Positions 56,875-64,000 of a DNA stretch of 64,000 bases are shown piece by piece. The DNA comes from Anaerobiospirillum sp. NML120449 (GTDB lineage: Bacteria > Pseudomonadota > Gammaproteobacteria > Enterobacterales > Succinivibrionaceae): positions 34,710-98,709 of the forward strand of contig NZ_JALKIL010000014.1 of the NCBI RefSeq assembly GCF_023051105.1. Reading direction: 5' to 3'. The notes under the pieces were generated by a model. It saw nothing but the letters and a program-made list of their open reading frames with translations. It did not search any database and was not told the DNA's origin. Made by a program: the position numbers and the translations under genes. Position 1 is the stretch's first letter. Every line of letters starts with the position of its first letter.

Positions 56875-56915
56875 AAAGCCCTCTGCGTAAAATTCGCAGA
56901 GGGCTTTATCTTTTC
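56875..56915 (+). terminator. Terminator-like hairpin without an obvious gene
   Basis: AAAGCCCTCTGCG (56875-56887) pairs perfectly with CGCAGAGGGCTTT (56895-56907), and the tail TATCTTTT follows. It could end a long 3' UTR of the GNAT gene or an unannotated small RNA. Confidence 0.75.
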
Positions 56916-57617
56916 CGGGCATGAGATTTGAATGCAGGCCTTTTATCTGCGCTCTGCTACAGTGCAGTGCCAGATTCTCGCCTGAGAGCTTTTTGCCTTA
57001 TTTTCAGGACCAATATGTAAGACCAGAACGGTCAGGCAGGAGCTGCCTTTGGTGATGAATTGCTGCGCCCTGGAAGTCCAGCATACGGACACAATGACAA
57101 TACCCGGTGGGCAAGTGACCTGAATTTACTGTGTAGAGTGTTTTAAGGACAGCCGCTATGCACCAAATGTGACAAACAGCGGATAAACTTCCTGTCAGAG
57201 TATTTTTCTGATGAAAACAGGCTGTTTTCGGGCTTCATGCTGTGATGATGCAGTTTGGATATTGACTTGGAACACCATTTTGGTGCACTCTGAGCTGCAT
57301 TTTACCGCCTTATGCCCTGGCAGCAGTGCAGGGGGTTGGCCTGTCTATCTAGATTACTGATATCATATCTGCAGTTTTACGGGCCCTCCGTATTCTTATC
57401 CCTGACATTTTACAGGCCTTATCGATACTTATTATTTGCACGTATGCAAGCTGCAGTATTAAGTTCACCTGCAAGCTCATCAGCCAGGTTCTGAAAATCG
57501 GCACTGCAAATAGCGCCATCTGTTTTGAATATGGCGGTGCTGATAATGACAGACTGACCAGTGCAGGCTGAAGCCGAAGCTAAAGCCAGCCTTGCTGAAC
57601 ATGATGTCTGCTGGTCC

Positions 57618-57730
57618 GGAAGCTCACTGGGAATGAGCTCAATATGATGCCTCCGAGCCAGTAAGCCCACTGAGAAATGAGCTGAATATGATGCCTTCTA
57701 GTCAGTAAGTTCACTGCACAATGAGCTGTG
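57618..57730. repeat. Tandem repeat, about 2.4 copies of 44 bp
   Basis: AATGAGCT recurs at 57632, 57676 and 57720, with 'AATATGATGCCT' and 'CAGTAAG' elements in between. Confidence 0.85.
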
Positions 57731-57851
57731 CACTCTGATCAGGCGATAATTTTGATGCGCGCGCCAGAAGGCGCGACAGGTAAACACTATGGCTGCTGCG
57801 GTGAGTACAATACGCCAGTCCTGACTGACAACGATCGCAAGGAACAACTCC

Positions 57852-58988
57852 ATGCCAACCAACAATCCATATCCCGATCTGTATGACTTCAATGGTCTTG
57901 AGATCATGTATAAGGATGCAGCAAATCAGCTGGTGACCCTGCCTGAGTACTTTAATCGCGACGGCCTGTCATACCTGATTTACATCATCAACGATCTTCG
58001 GGATATTAACGAGACCGTGATTCCGGGATGTATTGACGACCTTACTGGCGACTGTACGGTAATGCTTGCCTATGATGCCGCAGGCGATATCATCCGTAAC
58101 GGCTGGCTGCGCGCCAGTCTGCTCATGCGTCTGTGCTCTCACAGAGGACGTGCCCTAGCCCGTACCTGGAAGCGCCGCCCTATGCTTGATGACTGCGATC
58201 TCTTCCCTTTTACCTACGAGCTAACTCTCGACCAGGTAATTCAGCTGCTTGGGCGCAGTGCCGAGTTCTGGGTTGATCAGGGTTGCTGCTTTGAATTTGG
58301 CAATGGCTCAGGTCCGGCCATGAGCATCTACATGCCTCAGATCATCCAGTCATATATCGATCCGGCTGACTGCTTTATCGTGCACAACAATACATGGGCT
58401 GATCAGGTGGACATGTTCCGCCGCCTGCTGGCCGGCTTTATGGACCGCAGCTTCGCCTTAAGTGGCATGTCCATTCCTATTCGCTATGATCCAGGTACAG
58501 AGCCTCTGGGTGAGATTTACATGACTCCTGACATGATCACCAACGAGCTGCTCAATGCCTATGGTCTTGATGAGTCTTTCCTGGCCCGTCCAGATGAGGC
58601 CGAGTTTATCTACCAGCACCTGGTCAGCAAGTTCCCGGACAGTTACGAAAACAACTATGTCAGCCTGAACATGATCAAGTACCGTATTGCCAACAAGCTG
58701 CTGCTGGTAATGCGTGATGAGGAAGGCAAGATTGAAATGTTTGCTGTTACCAAGCACCGCAGACATTTTGGTTTCGTAGATTATTTCATCCGAATCCCTG
58801 ACTCCAAACACCGTGGCCTGTGTCCGACCATGACCGAGGTATGCAAGTGCTATGGCCGTATGCGCGGCTGGCGTGTTCTGGGCGTATGCTACCGTGCAGA
58901 CTCTGAATTTCTGCGTAATCTCTACACCAGCATAGGATTCCGATCTGAGCCACGCTTTAACAGCATTACCTCTTATGTAGGCCACTGA
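57852..58988 (+). CDS. GNAT-domain acyltransferase-like protein, orphan third copy
   Basis: 378 residues from ATG 57852 (AAGGA, spacing 8). It is collinear with the protein at 55323 throughout, with no large insert: LVTLPEYFNRDGLSYLIYII, DPADCFIVHNNTWADQVDMF, LLVMRDEEGKIEMFAVTKHR, FGFVDYFIRIPDSKHRGLC, TEVCKCYGRMRGWRVLGVCY and a final RFNSITSYVGH. Unlike the other two copies it has no carrier gene beside it and stands alone, with 1.4 kb of non-coding DNA before it and a terminator after it. It may work with the unit A or B carrier in trans, or be left over from a third unit. Confidence 0.82.
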   Translation: MPTNNPYPDLYDFNGLEIMYKDAANQLVTLPEYFNRDGLSYLIYIINDLRDINETVIPGCIDDLTGDCTVMLAYDAAGDIIRNGWLRASLLMRLCSHRGRALARTWKRRPMLDDCDLFPFTYELTLDQVIQLLGRSAEFWVDQGCCFEFGNGSGPAMSIYMPQIIQSYIDPADCFIVHNNTWADQVDMFRRLLAGFMDRSFALSGMSIPIRYDPGTEPLGEIYMTPDMITNELLNAYGLDESFLARPDEAEFIYQHLVSKFPDSYENNYVSLNMIKYRIANKLLLVMRDEEGKIEMFAVTKHRRHFGFVDYFIRIPDSKHRGLCPTMTEVCKCYGRMRGWRVLGVCYRADSEFLRNLYTSIGFRSEPRFNSITSYVGH

Positions 58989-59007
58989 TAACCGCCTGCG
59001 CCGCTGC

Positions 59008-59035
59008 AAGCCCCCGAAAGGGGGCTTTTGCTTTG
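59008..59035 (+). terminator. Terminator after the orphan GNAT gene
   Basis: AAGCCCCC, a GAAA loop and GGGGGCTT, followed by TTGCTTTG. It starts 20 bp after the stop. Confidence 0.9.
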
Positions 59036-59282
59036 TAAGCGACAGCAACCATTGCCCGCCTGCACTCAGGCCGCATCTCAGCCTGCCCCGACAGCTGGTA
59101 TCACAGCACACCATGCCTGGCATTACCCGGCCATTGCCTTTCAGATCCTGCCTGCAGAAATCACGTGCTGCAGGAAAAAACGGCCTTTGTATACCCTTAT
59201 GTACGGCCTGTGGCATAATGCACAACACAACATGCGGGCCTTATCTGAACGTCCCGGCCCTTATCATCAGGAGCTTATTAAA

Positions 59283-59672
59283 ATGATGAAATTCATCCGT
59301 AACACCCTGACTGCCGCAGCTCTTGCCCTGGCTCTTACTGCCTGTGGGGAACCAACCCAGCAGGTCTGTGCCACCTACATTGAGGGCATTTACGGAAATG
59401 ATCCGGCCAAGGTTATGAGCACCTTTAATACTAATGATGCAGCTCCTGAGAAGGTAAGAGAAGTCCATGGCAAGCTCAAGCTCATTCTTGACGAGGGCCA
59501 GAAGGAGATTGCAAAACGCGGCGGCATGGACTCCTACGAAATCGTTGATGAAAAGCGTGCCGGCAATGAAGCTCTGGTTACTGTAAAGGTCAAGTTCAAG
59601 GATGGCTCTGTTGATGAGCACCAGGTACCTCTTGTCAAGGTCAAAGGCAAGTGGTACGTGACCAACATGTAG
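59283..59672 (+). CDS. Small lipoprotein, DUF4878-like, copy 1
   Basis: 129 residues from ATG 59283 (AGGAG, spacing 9); the frame is open back to 59028 without a site. The N-terminus is a lipoprotein signal (TAAALALALTAC, cleavage before Cys ~22), so it should be anchored in the periplasm-facing membrane. The mature part resembles the cystatin-like DUF4878 fold: CATYIEGIYGNDPAKVMSTF at the start, then ALVTVKVKFKDGSVDEHQVP and LVKVKGKWYVTNM at the end. Two paralogues follow at 61260 and 62616. The function of the family is unknown. The gene is alone; a hairpin lies 140 bp after the stop. Confidence 0.88.
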   Translation: MMKFIRNTLTAAALALALTACGEPTQQVCATYIEGIYGNDPAKVMSTFNTNDAAPEKVREVHGKLKLILDEGQKEIAKRGGMDSYEIVDEKRAGNEALVTVKVKFKDGSVDEHQVPLVKVKGKWYVTNM

Positions 59673-59809
59673 CCCGGCCAGGGAGGCAGACGACTTTTGC
59701 TTAGCCCGAGCCTTATCGGAGCCTTATCCAGAGCCTCGCTCCCTCATGATTTTATCCAGTCACCAGCTGATATCGCATCTGCGTTATGTGCCTTGCCCGT
59801 GACAGCATT

Positions 59810-59838
59810 GACCCCGGAATAACCGGGGTCTGTCATTT
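59810..59838 (+). terminator. Possible terminator after lipoprotein 1
   Basis: GACCCCGG and CCGGGGTC flank an AATAA loop, followed by TGTCATTTT. The T-run is short and the distance from the stop is 140 bp. Confidence 0.5.
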
Positions 59839-59876
59839 TGGGCAGCGGTGCGTGCCCTGGGTTTTCGCAACCTGTA

Positions 59877-60005
59877 CAGCAGCCAGGCAGCGGTCCCCAC
59901 GTTCCCCTTGACGCCACAGCAGCCGCGCAACGGCCCCCATGCTCCCTCTGACGTCACAGCAGCCGCGCAACGGTCCCCATGTTCTCCTGACGGCACAGCA
60001 GTACA
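59877..60005. repeat. Tandem repeat, about three copies of 40 bp
   Basis: CAGCAGCC(A/G) begins units at 59877, 59917 and 59957, with a partial copy at 59996; each continues 'CGGTCCCCA(T/C)GTTC'. Confidence 0.9.
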
Positions 60006-60546
60006 TCAGACTTTACAATGAGGATCTTTAAACACTGCTACAAATCAGTCTGCCCTGTCGTTTGCCTTGCTATATCAAAGCATGTAGACCACGGAGGCAT
60101 TAATGAAGGGCAACGGCGCATGCCGTAATCCTGTGCACAGAAACAGTTCCAGCAGTTGCCCCACTGCATACGGTTGTGCAGACTTATGCATGGCCCTGAG
60201 GTGCTCACAATGGCATCATTTGTCGAATATTGCCGGTGTTGCTTTTGCAGTTAGTACTGCCCTGAAAATAAATGGCACAGGGAAGGAAGCTCATGCACAA
60301 GTCATGGCTGTTTGATTGACCTTGCCGGGAGCTGTTGGCTGTCAGCTGTCATGTCATCTCAAAGAGTTTTTTCTTTCCAGGTATCAGCTAAGGCAGACAA
60401 AATATACTGACATCACCTGAACGGCACAGCCGGAATGGATGGCCTGAGCGGCCATAACTGTGGTTCCGAACAGATTCGGACCATTACATGCTTTTTTTGA
60501 ATATAATACCGACTCTCTGTCATGTCGTCCTTATTTTCTCAAATTT

Positions 60547-60790
60547 ATGTAACCTAAATTTTCCGTATGCTAAATAATTACCAAAATATATGGTTTTTGT
60601 GCTTGATATAAGGAGCTATAGGTTAATAACATACCAAAATCAGGTGATCGTCATAGGTTACATTGTAACCTATGGCCTTATTGGTGATTTGGTAGAAATT
60701 AAGCTTTTACCAACTCGTTTTCGCATGTTTTTGCCGATATTTGGTAATATTTTAACCTTTCATTTTTTATTAGGTCTTCTTAGGTTACAT
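60547..60790. repeat. AT-rich element bounded by 11-bp inverted repeats
   Basis: ATGTAACCTAA (60547-60557) and its exact complement TTAGGTTACAT (60780-60790) enclose ~244 bp of clearly AT-richer DNA. Inside is a perfect palindrome, CATAGGTTAC-ATT-GTAACCTATG (60652-60674), and several TACCAAA or TTTGGTA words (60580, 60632, 60688, 60707, 60740). A 75-codon hydrophobic frame (60590-60817) crosses it but lacks support. It could be a MITE-like element or a regulatory array. Confidence 0.6.
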
Positions 60791-61259
60791 TTTTGGGAAA
60801 ATAAGGTCATGTCGTAGACCAGTCAAACACACAGCTCCTCATTGATGAACCTGAGGATTTATCAAACAGCTTAAGGTCACTTCCTCTGATCACCATTAAC
60901 CTGAGCGCCATACACTGTTGTGTTCTGGCTTTGTGTCCACTGTTTATCTGATTTCCAATCCCACTTACAGTTAAGCCTGGTACTGCAAATCACTGCCAGC
61001 AATATGTCTGACCACAATAGCCTGCATGCCAAACTCACAGGCCATTCGAGCATATTCATCAGCATCAGACATATCGCATCTGTCTTACTGGAGCTGCTTA
61101 GCAGATCCAGCTGTATATCGATGCACTTAAGTACAAGAGTGCATAACTGTACCTGAGCTGCTGCACTCGTGTTCGCTGCGGCTGGCTTCGAGCAGGGCTG
61201 CAGGACTGTGGATTGCCCTTTTCTTTTTTCATTCTTCGTGTTTAGTTGGAGAACATATC

Positions 61260-61724
61260 ATGTTATCTAAATTCAAAACCCTCTGTGCAGGCCTTATCAT
61301 GGCTGTTACTGTTGTTGCATGCGGCGGCGGTTCCACCCCTGAAGAGACAGCCAAAAACTACATTGAGGCTGTAGTTGCCTCAGATCTGGAGGCCGTCGTT
61401 GCCACAGTTAACATTCCTGATGAGTCCAAGCGTGAAGATATCAAGGGCAAGCTGGGTATGCTCATCGCAAGCTTCCAGGACAAGATTCAGAAGAACGAAG
61501 GTTTTGACAAGTACGAGATCAAGGACGTTGTAATCAAGGACAATGAAGCAACTTTAACCGTAATCTCAACCTTCAAGAATGGTGAGACCAATTCTGACGA
61601 CTTACGTCTTATCAAGGTAGACGGAAAGTGGCTTATCAACCTCAAGCGCAAGTCAAGTGGCCTCTTTGATACCCGTAACTCCGCTCCAATGGAGCCACCA
61701 GCACCAGTTGAAGATCCACAGTAA
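61260..61724 (+). CDS. Small lipoprotein, DUF4878-like, copy 2
   Basis: 154 residues from ATG 61260 (TTGGAG, spacing 8). The lipobox is VTVVACGGG (lipidated Cys ~21). The fold matches copies 1 and 3: TPEETAKNYIEAVVASDLEA, GFDKYEIKDVVIKDNEATLT and LRLIKVDGKWLINLKRKSSG. It differs by a ~25-residue C-terminal extension ending in a Pro-rich tail (MEPPAPVEDPQ), absent from the other two. Membrane-anchored in the cell envelope. Function unknown. It stands alone, with 1.5 kb of non-coding DNA before it. Confidence 0.9.
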   Translation: MLSKFKTLCAGLIMAVTVVACGGGSTPEETAKNYIEAVVASDLEAVVATVNIPDESKREDIKGKLGMLIASFQDKIQKNEGFDKYEIKDVVIKDNEATLTVISTFKNGETNSDDLRLIKVDGKWLINLKRKSSGLFDTRNSAPMEPPAPVEDPQ

Positions 61725-62615
61725 TCATTGAGGTCAGCAAGCACAGTAAGAGACGAGCACAAAGCATACATGTGCTCAACCAGAACTCTTACCTCAGCTG
61801 ACGCACTGATACCTGTTCTGACAGTGCAGTTACCGTCAGAATGAACCGCATCAAGGCAGCCTCTGGCTGCCTTGTCTGTTTTAAACATGCCATTTTGGCG
61901 CCATTCATTCCGGACCATCCAAAAAAGCAGCGTTTCTCTGAAATGGCCTCACATCCCTCCCTGAGCTTAACATATGGCTAACCTGTCCAGCAGGTAATAA
62001 CAGCCCTGGCAATTGGGCTGCTCGTCATGCGCTGTCTCTGGCACAGTCATCATGCGCGTCGCAGCAGAAATCATGGACCTCCGATGTCGCATCCTGCGCA
62101 CTCGCCTGTAGTAATCATGCACCGCCATGATTTCGCCATCCTGCGCTGTTCTGAAGTCCTGCGTGAAAATGATTATGTATCATGTCTGTTCGGCTCAAGC
62201 CTGATTCCTGCCTGCCTTTGCCATTTAGTTTGGCCTGAAGTCTGGCATGCCTGAAGTGTGGCTTTTGCCTGGCATTTGCCACTTTGTGGCCTGTTTATGG
62301 GCTGTGACATTACTTTACGTCGGGGCAGATCTCAAAGCTCCAAGTGAAAAAGTCCAAAAACCATTTTATTGGCGTACAATAGTGGCGCAGGACAGGTCCT
62401 GAATTTTCTCAGCCCAGGGCACTGCAGTTTTTCGTGCCTCCATTTGACCTGCACCGTCACTTTCTGTCCGTGCAAGCTCTGCAATACGCCTCATGGCTCT
62501 GTAAGCATTTACGCTCTACAAGCTCCTGAATAGCAGCGCATCAGCCCCAGCTCAGGACAGACATGCCCGTAGAGGCCTTTATCTTTGTCTTATATCCATA
62601 ATTGTGGAGACACTC
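61725..62615. other. Intergenic region, 0.9 kb
   Basis: Includes loosely repetitive 'CATCATGCGC' or 'ATCCTGCGC' words (62035-62165) but no regular array. No gene or RNA is recognised; the GGAG at 62606 serves the next gene. Confidence 0.45.
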
Positions 62616-62999
62616 ATGCTTAAGAAGCTTTACCTGATTATTGCCAGCCTGATGATGGCCTTTACCTTAACCGGCTGCTTTGGCCCAAGCCCTGAAGATA
62701 CTGCCAAAGAGTATATGGATGCCATTATTGCTGATGATACTGAACGTGTACTGGCCACCCTCAACCTCTCTGATAACGAGAAGATCGTTGCCAAGGGCAA
62801 GTTTGCAGTAATCATGGCCACTGCCAAGAGCAATGCTGAAAGCCACGGCGGTTTTGACGGCTACTCCATTAACGATGTCAAGATTGTCGACAACCAGGCT
62901 ACCATGAAGATCAAGACCTCCTATAAGGACGGCACTGTAGAGGTGAGCGACATCACCCTGGTCAAGGTAGGAGACAAGTGGCTGGTTGAAGCCAAGTAA
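62616..62999 (+). CDS. Small lipoprotein, DUF4878-like, copy 3
   Basis: 127 residues from ATG 62616 (GGAG, spacing 6); a GTG four codons earlier overlaps that site and is less likely. The signal ends in the lipobox FTLTGCFGP (Cys ~21). The mature domain matches copy 2 closely: SPEDTAKEYMDAIIADDTER, GFDGYSINDVKIVDNQATMK and ITLVKVGDKWLVEAK. Three paralogues in a row, all single genes, suggest tandem expansion followed by repeat growth in the gaps. Function unknown; a terminator follows. Confidence 0.9.
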   Translation: MLKKLYLIIASLMMAFTLTGCFGPSPEDTAKEYMDAIIADDTERVLATLNLSDNEKIVAKGKFAVIMATAKSNAESHGGFDGYSINDVKIVDNQATMKIKTSYKDGTVEVSDITLVKVGDKWLVEAK

Positions 63000-63021
63000 T
63001 CTTCCCCCGGTATCACTCTGG

Positions 63022-63058
63022 AAAAGCCCCGTAAGCTCTTTGAGCCCGGGGCTTTTTC
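63022..63058 (+). terminator. Terminator after lipoprotein 3
   Basis: AAAAGCCCCG pairs with CGGGGCTTTT across a 15-base loop and is followed by a T-run. It starts 23 bp after the stop. Confidence 0.88.
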
Positions 63059-63193
63059 ATGCCCGGAACTCAAGCTCGCTGTATCTGCAGTGTAGGCTTC
63101 CTTGACGGTCATCTGAATCTGCCAAAATAGTATACAAATGAGCCAAACATGGTTATGCCCATAGTGGGCCTACCGTAATCCATCGAGGTTCAT

Positions 63194-64000
63194 ATGATAC
63201 ACCCCTATGACAAGACCCAGATGCGGCATGCGTTCTGGACTGCCGTCTTCAGTGACTACAGCGCATCCGGCATGAGCATGGCCGAGTATTGCAGAAGCCG
63301 CCTGGCAGAATTCATTGCAAGCTCTCATTATGCAGGTCTCTTCAGCCGTACTCCCTCCTACATCACCTTTCTTAAAAGGATTAACAGCATTAGATGCTCC
63401 ATTACGTGTGCTACAGCTGAGGCTGTGGTCGAAGCCGTAGCCCCTGAGCCAGTTGAGGCAGCTGTCGCCGAGGCTGTGGTCGAAGTCGCAGACTCTGAGC
63501 CAGTCGAGGCAGCTGTCGCCGAGGCTGTGGTCGAAGTCGCAGACTCTGAGCCAGTCGAAGCTGTTATCGCCGAGGCTGTGGTCGAAGTCTCAGACTCTGA
63601 GCCAGTTGAGGCAGCTGTCGCCGAGGCTGTGGTCGAAGTCTCAGACTCTGAGCCAGTTGAGCCAGCTGTCGCCGAGGCTGTGGTCGAAGTCGCAGACTCT
63701 GAGCCAGTCGAGGCAGCTGTCGCCGAGGCTGCGGTCGAGGTCGCAGACTCTGAGCCATTCGAGGCAGTTGTCGCCGAGGCTGTGGTCGAAGCCGCAGCCC
63801 CTGAGCTGGACAATGCCGTTGCCGCTGACTCATGGGCGGATGCCACTGCTTCGCTTTCTGCTGTTAACGGCTCTAATGAGGCTGAAGCTCCTGGTCACCT
63901 TTCTTACTGTCTCAATAGCCCAGACTGTCAGATTGCAGGCAAGTCAGCCACAGTCACTGCAGAGTCTGTTACCGGGTCTGTATTTTCCATTCACAAAAAG
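63194..64000 (+). CDS. Repeat-containing protein, 3' end beyond the window
   Basis: The ATG at 63194 has CGAGG at a good distance, and the frame stays open for 269 codons to the window edge. The first ~75 residues include FWTAVFSDYSASGMSMAEYC, which loosely resembles the helix-turn-helix of IS66-type TnpA accessory proteins; this is weak. Residues ~75-210 are eight copies of a 17-residue acidic repeat (AEAVVEVADSEPVEAAV and variants). A non-repetitive part follows (SYCLNSPDCQIAGKSATVTA). The repeat may be a flexible or coiled linker. The reverse strand is also open across the array, but its frames have no start support. Confidence 0.65.
   Translation, partial: MIHPYDKTQMRHAFWTAVFSDYSASGMSMAEYCRSRLAEFIASSHYAGLFSRTPSYITFLKRINSIRCSITCATAEAVVEAVAPEPVEAAVAEAVVEVADSEPVEAAVAEAVVEVADSEPVEAVIAEAVVEVSDSEPVEAAVAEAVVEVSDSEPVEPAVAEAVVEVADSEPVEAAVAEAAVEVADSEPFEAVVAEAVVEAAAPELDNAVAADSWADATASLSAVNGSNEAEAPGHLSYCLNSPDCQIAGKSATVTAESVTGSVFSIHKK
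63416..63823 (+). repeat. Coding tandem repeat, eight copies of 51 bp
   Basis: GCCGAGGCTGTGGTCGAAGT starts units every 51 bp from 63416 (next ones 63467 and 63518). Most units are nearly identical at the DNA level, implying recent expansion. The unit is 17 codons, so copy-number change keeps the frame. Confidence 0.95.

Larger units (their letters stand above)
56463..57851. other. Intergenic region, 1.4 kb, with two tandem repeats
   Basis: A 29-bp array lies at 56490-56665, a terminator-like hairpin at 56875-56915 and a 44-bp array at 57618-57730. No gene with a ribosome binding site is seen. The hairpin has no gene before it for 400 bp. Confidence 0.5.
59673..61259. other. Intergenic region, 1.6 kb
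   Basis: Holds a hairpin (59810-59830), a 40-bp tandem repeat (59877-60005) and an AT-rich element with inverted repeats (60547-60790). Short frames at 60103-60315 and 60590-60817 lack support. Confidence 0.5.

Noticed and set aside
60590..60817. A 75-codon hydrophobic frame inside the AT-rich element
   Set aside because: It crosses the palindrome and most of the repeated words, and its hydrophobicity follows from T-rich sequence; no ribosome binding site sits at its start.
63358..63846. A 162-codon Ser/Thr/Ala-rich minus-strand frame
   Set aside because: It is the reverse reading of the 51-bp repeat; the plus-strand frame has a good start signal and continues beyond the repeat.

Overview
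This window reads as a chromosomal segment of a Gram-negative bacterium, probably a gammaproteobacterium. The signs are short lipoproteins with lipobox signal peptides, a membrane chemoreceptor, a LysR regulator and Shine-Dalgarno starts. A Succinivibrionaceae-like (Aeromonadales) host is my best guess, but no marker gene here proves it. Coding density is low: gaps of 0.4-3 kb separate most genes, and at least thirteen gaps hold a private tandem repeat (period 29-90 bp). Many proteins also carry Ala/Ser/Thr-rich low-complexity inserts.

Region 1 (1-10.4 kb) has two DUF4261-like paralogues (the first cut by the window edge), a small unknown gene with its own terminator, a TPR-like protein, a basic unknown protein and a Suppressor-of-fused (SUFU) domain protein. 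SUFU families are known as immunity proteins in polymorphic-toxin systems, so this may be an orphan immunity or accessory patch. No toxin is seen.

Region 2 (10.4-23 kb) is sparse: an ArsR-type repressor, a methyl-accepting chemotaxis protein, a LysR regulator, and a short MetE-type (cobalamin-independent) methionine synthase with its zinc ligands.

Region 3 (23.1-59 kb) is the notable part. It is a large, internally duplicated biosynthetic locus with two zinc-finger SAM C-methyltransferase-like enzymes, an ATP-grasp ligase, three DUF4910-type aminopeptidase-fold proteins, six stand-alone AMP-forming adenylation enzymes, two AAC(3)-type N-acyltransferases, two stand-alone acyl/peptidyl carrier proteins and three GNAT-domain proteins. 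A unit (AAC(3) transcribed one way; carrier protein and GNAT the other) occurs twice, each copy next to adenylation genes. There is no condensation domain, ketosynthase, thioesterase, glycosyltransferase or transporter. I infer a dissociated activate-load-transfer pathway that makes or attaches acyl or aminoacyl groups, perhaps on a surface sugar. The product is unknown.

Two of the adenylation genes are near-identical tandem duplicates, each with a poly-G run at codons 20-23. The copy at 49182-50987 has nine G and reads through. The copy at 47213-49038 has eleven G and stops after 52 codons. This is the pattern of slipped-strand phase variation, with one gene on and one off in this sequence.

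Region 4 (59-64 kb) has three paralogous DUF4878-like lipoproteins, each alone behind a long non-coding stretch; an AT-rich 244-bp element bounded by 11-bp inverted repeats; and the start of a gene with eight 17-residue repeats that runs off the window.
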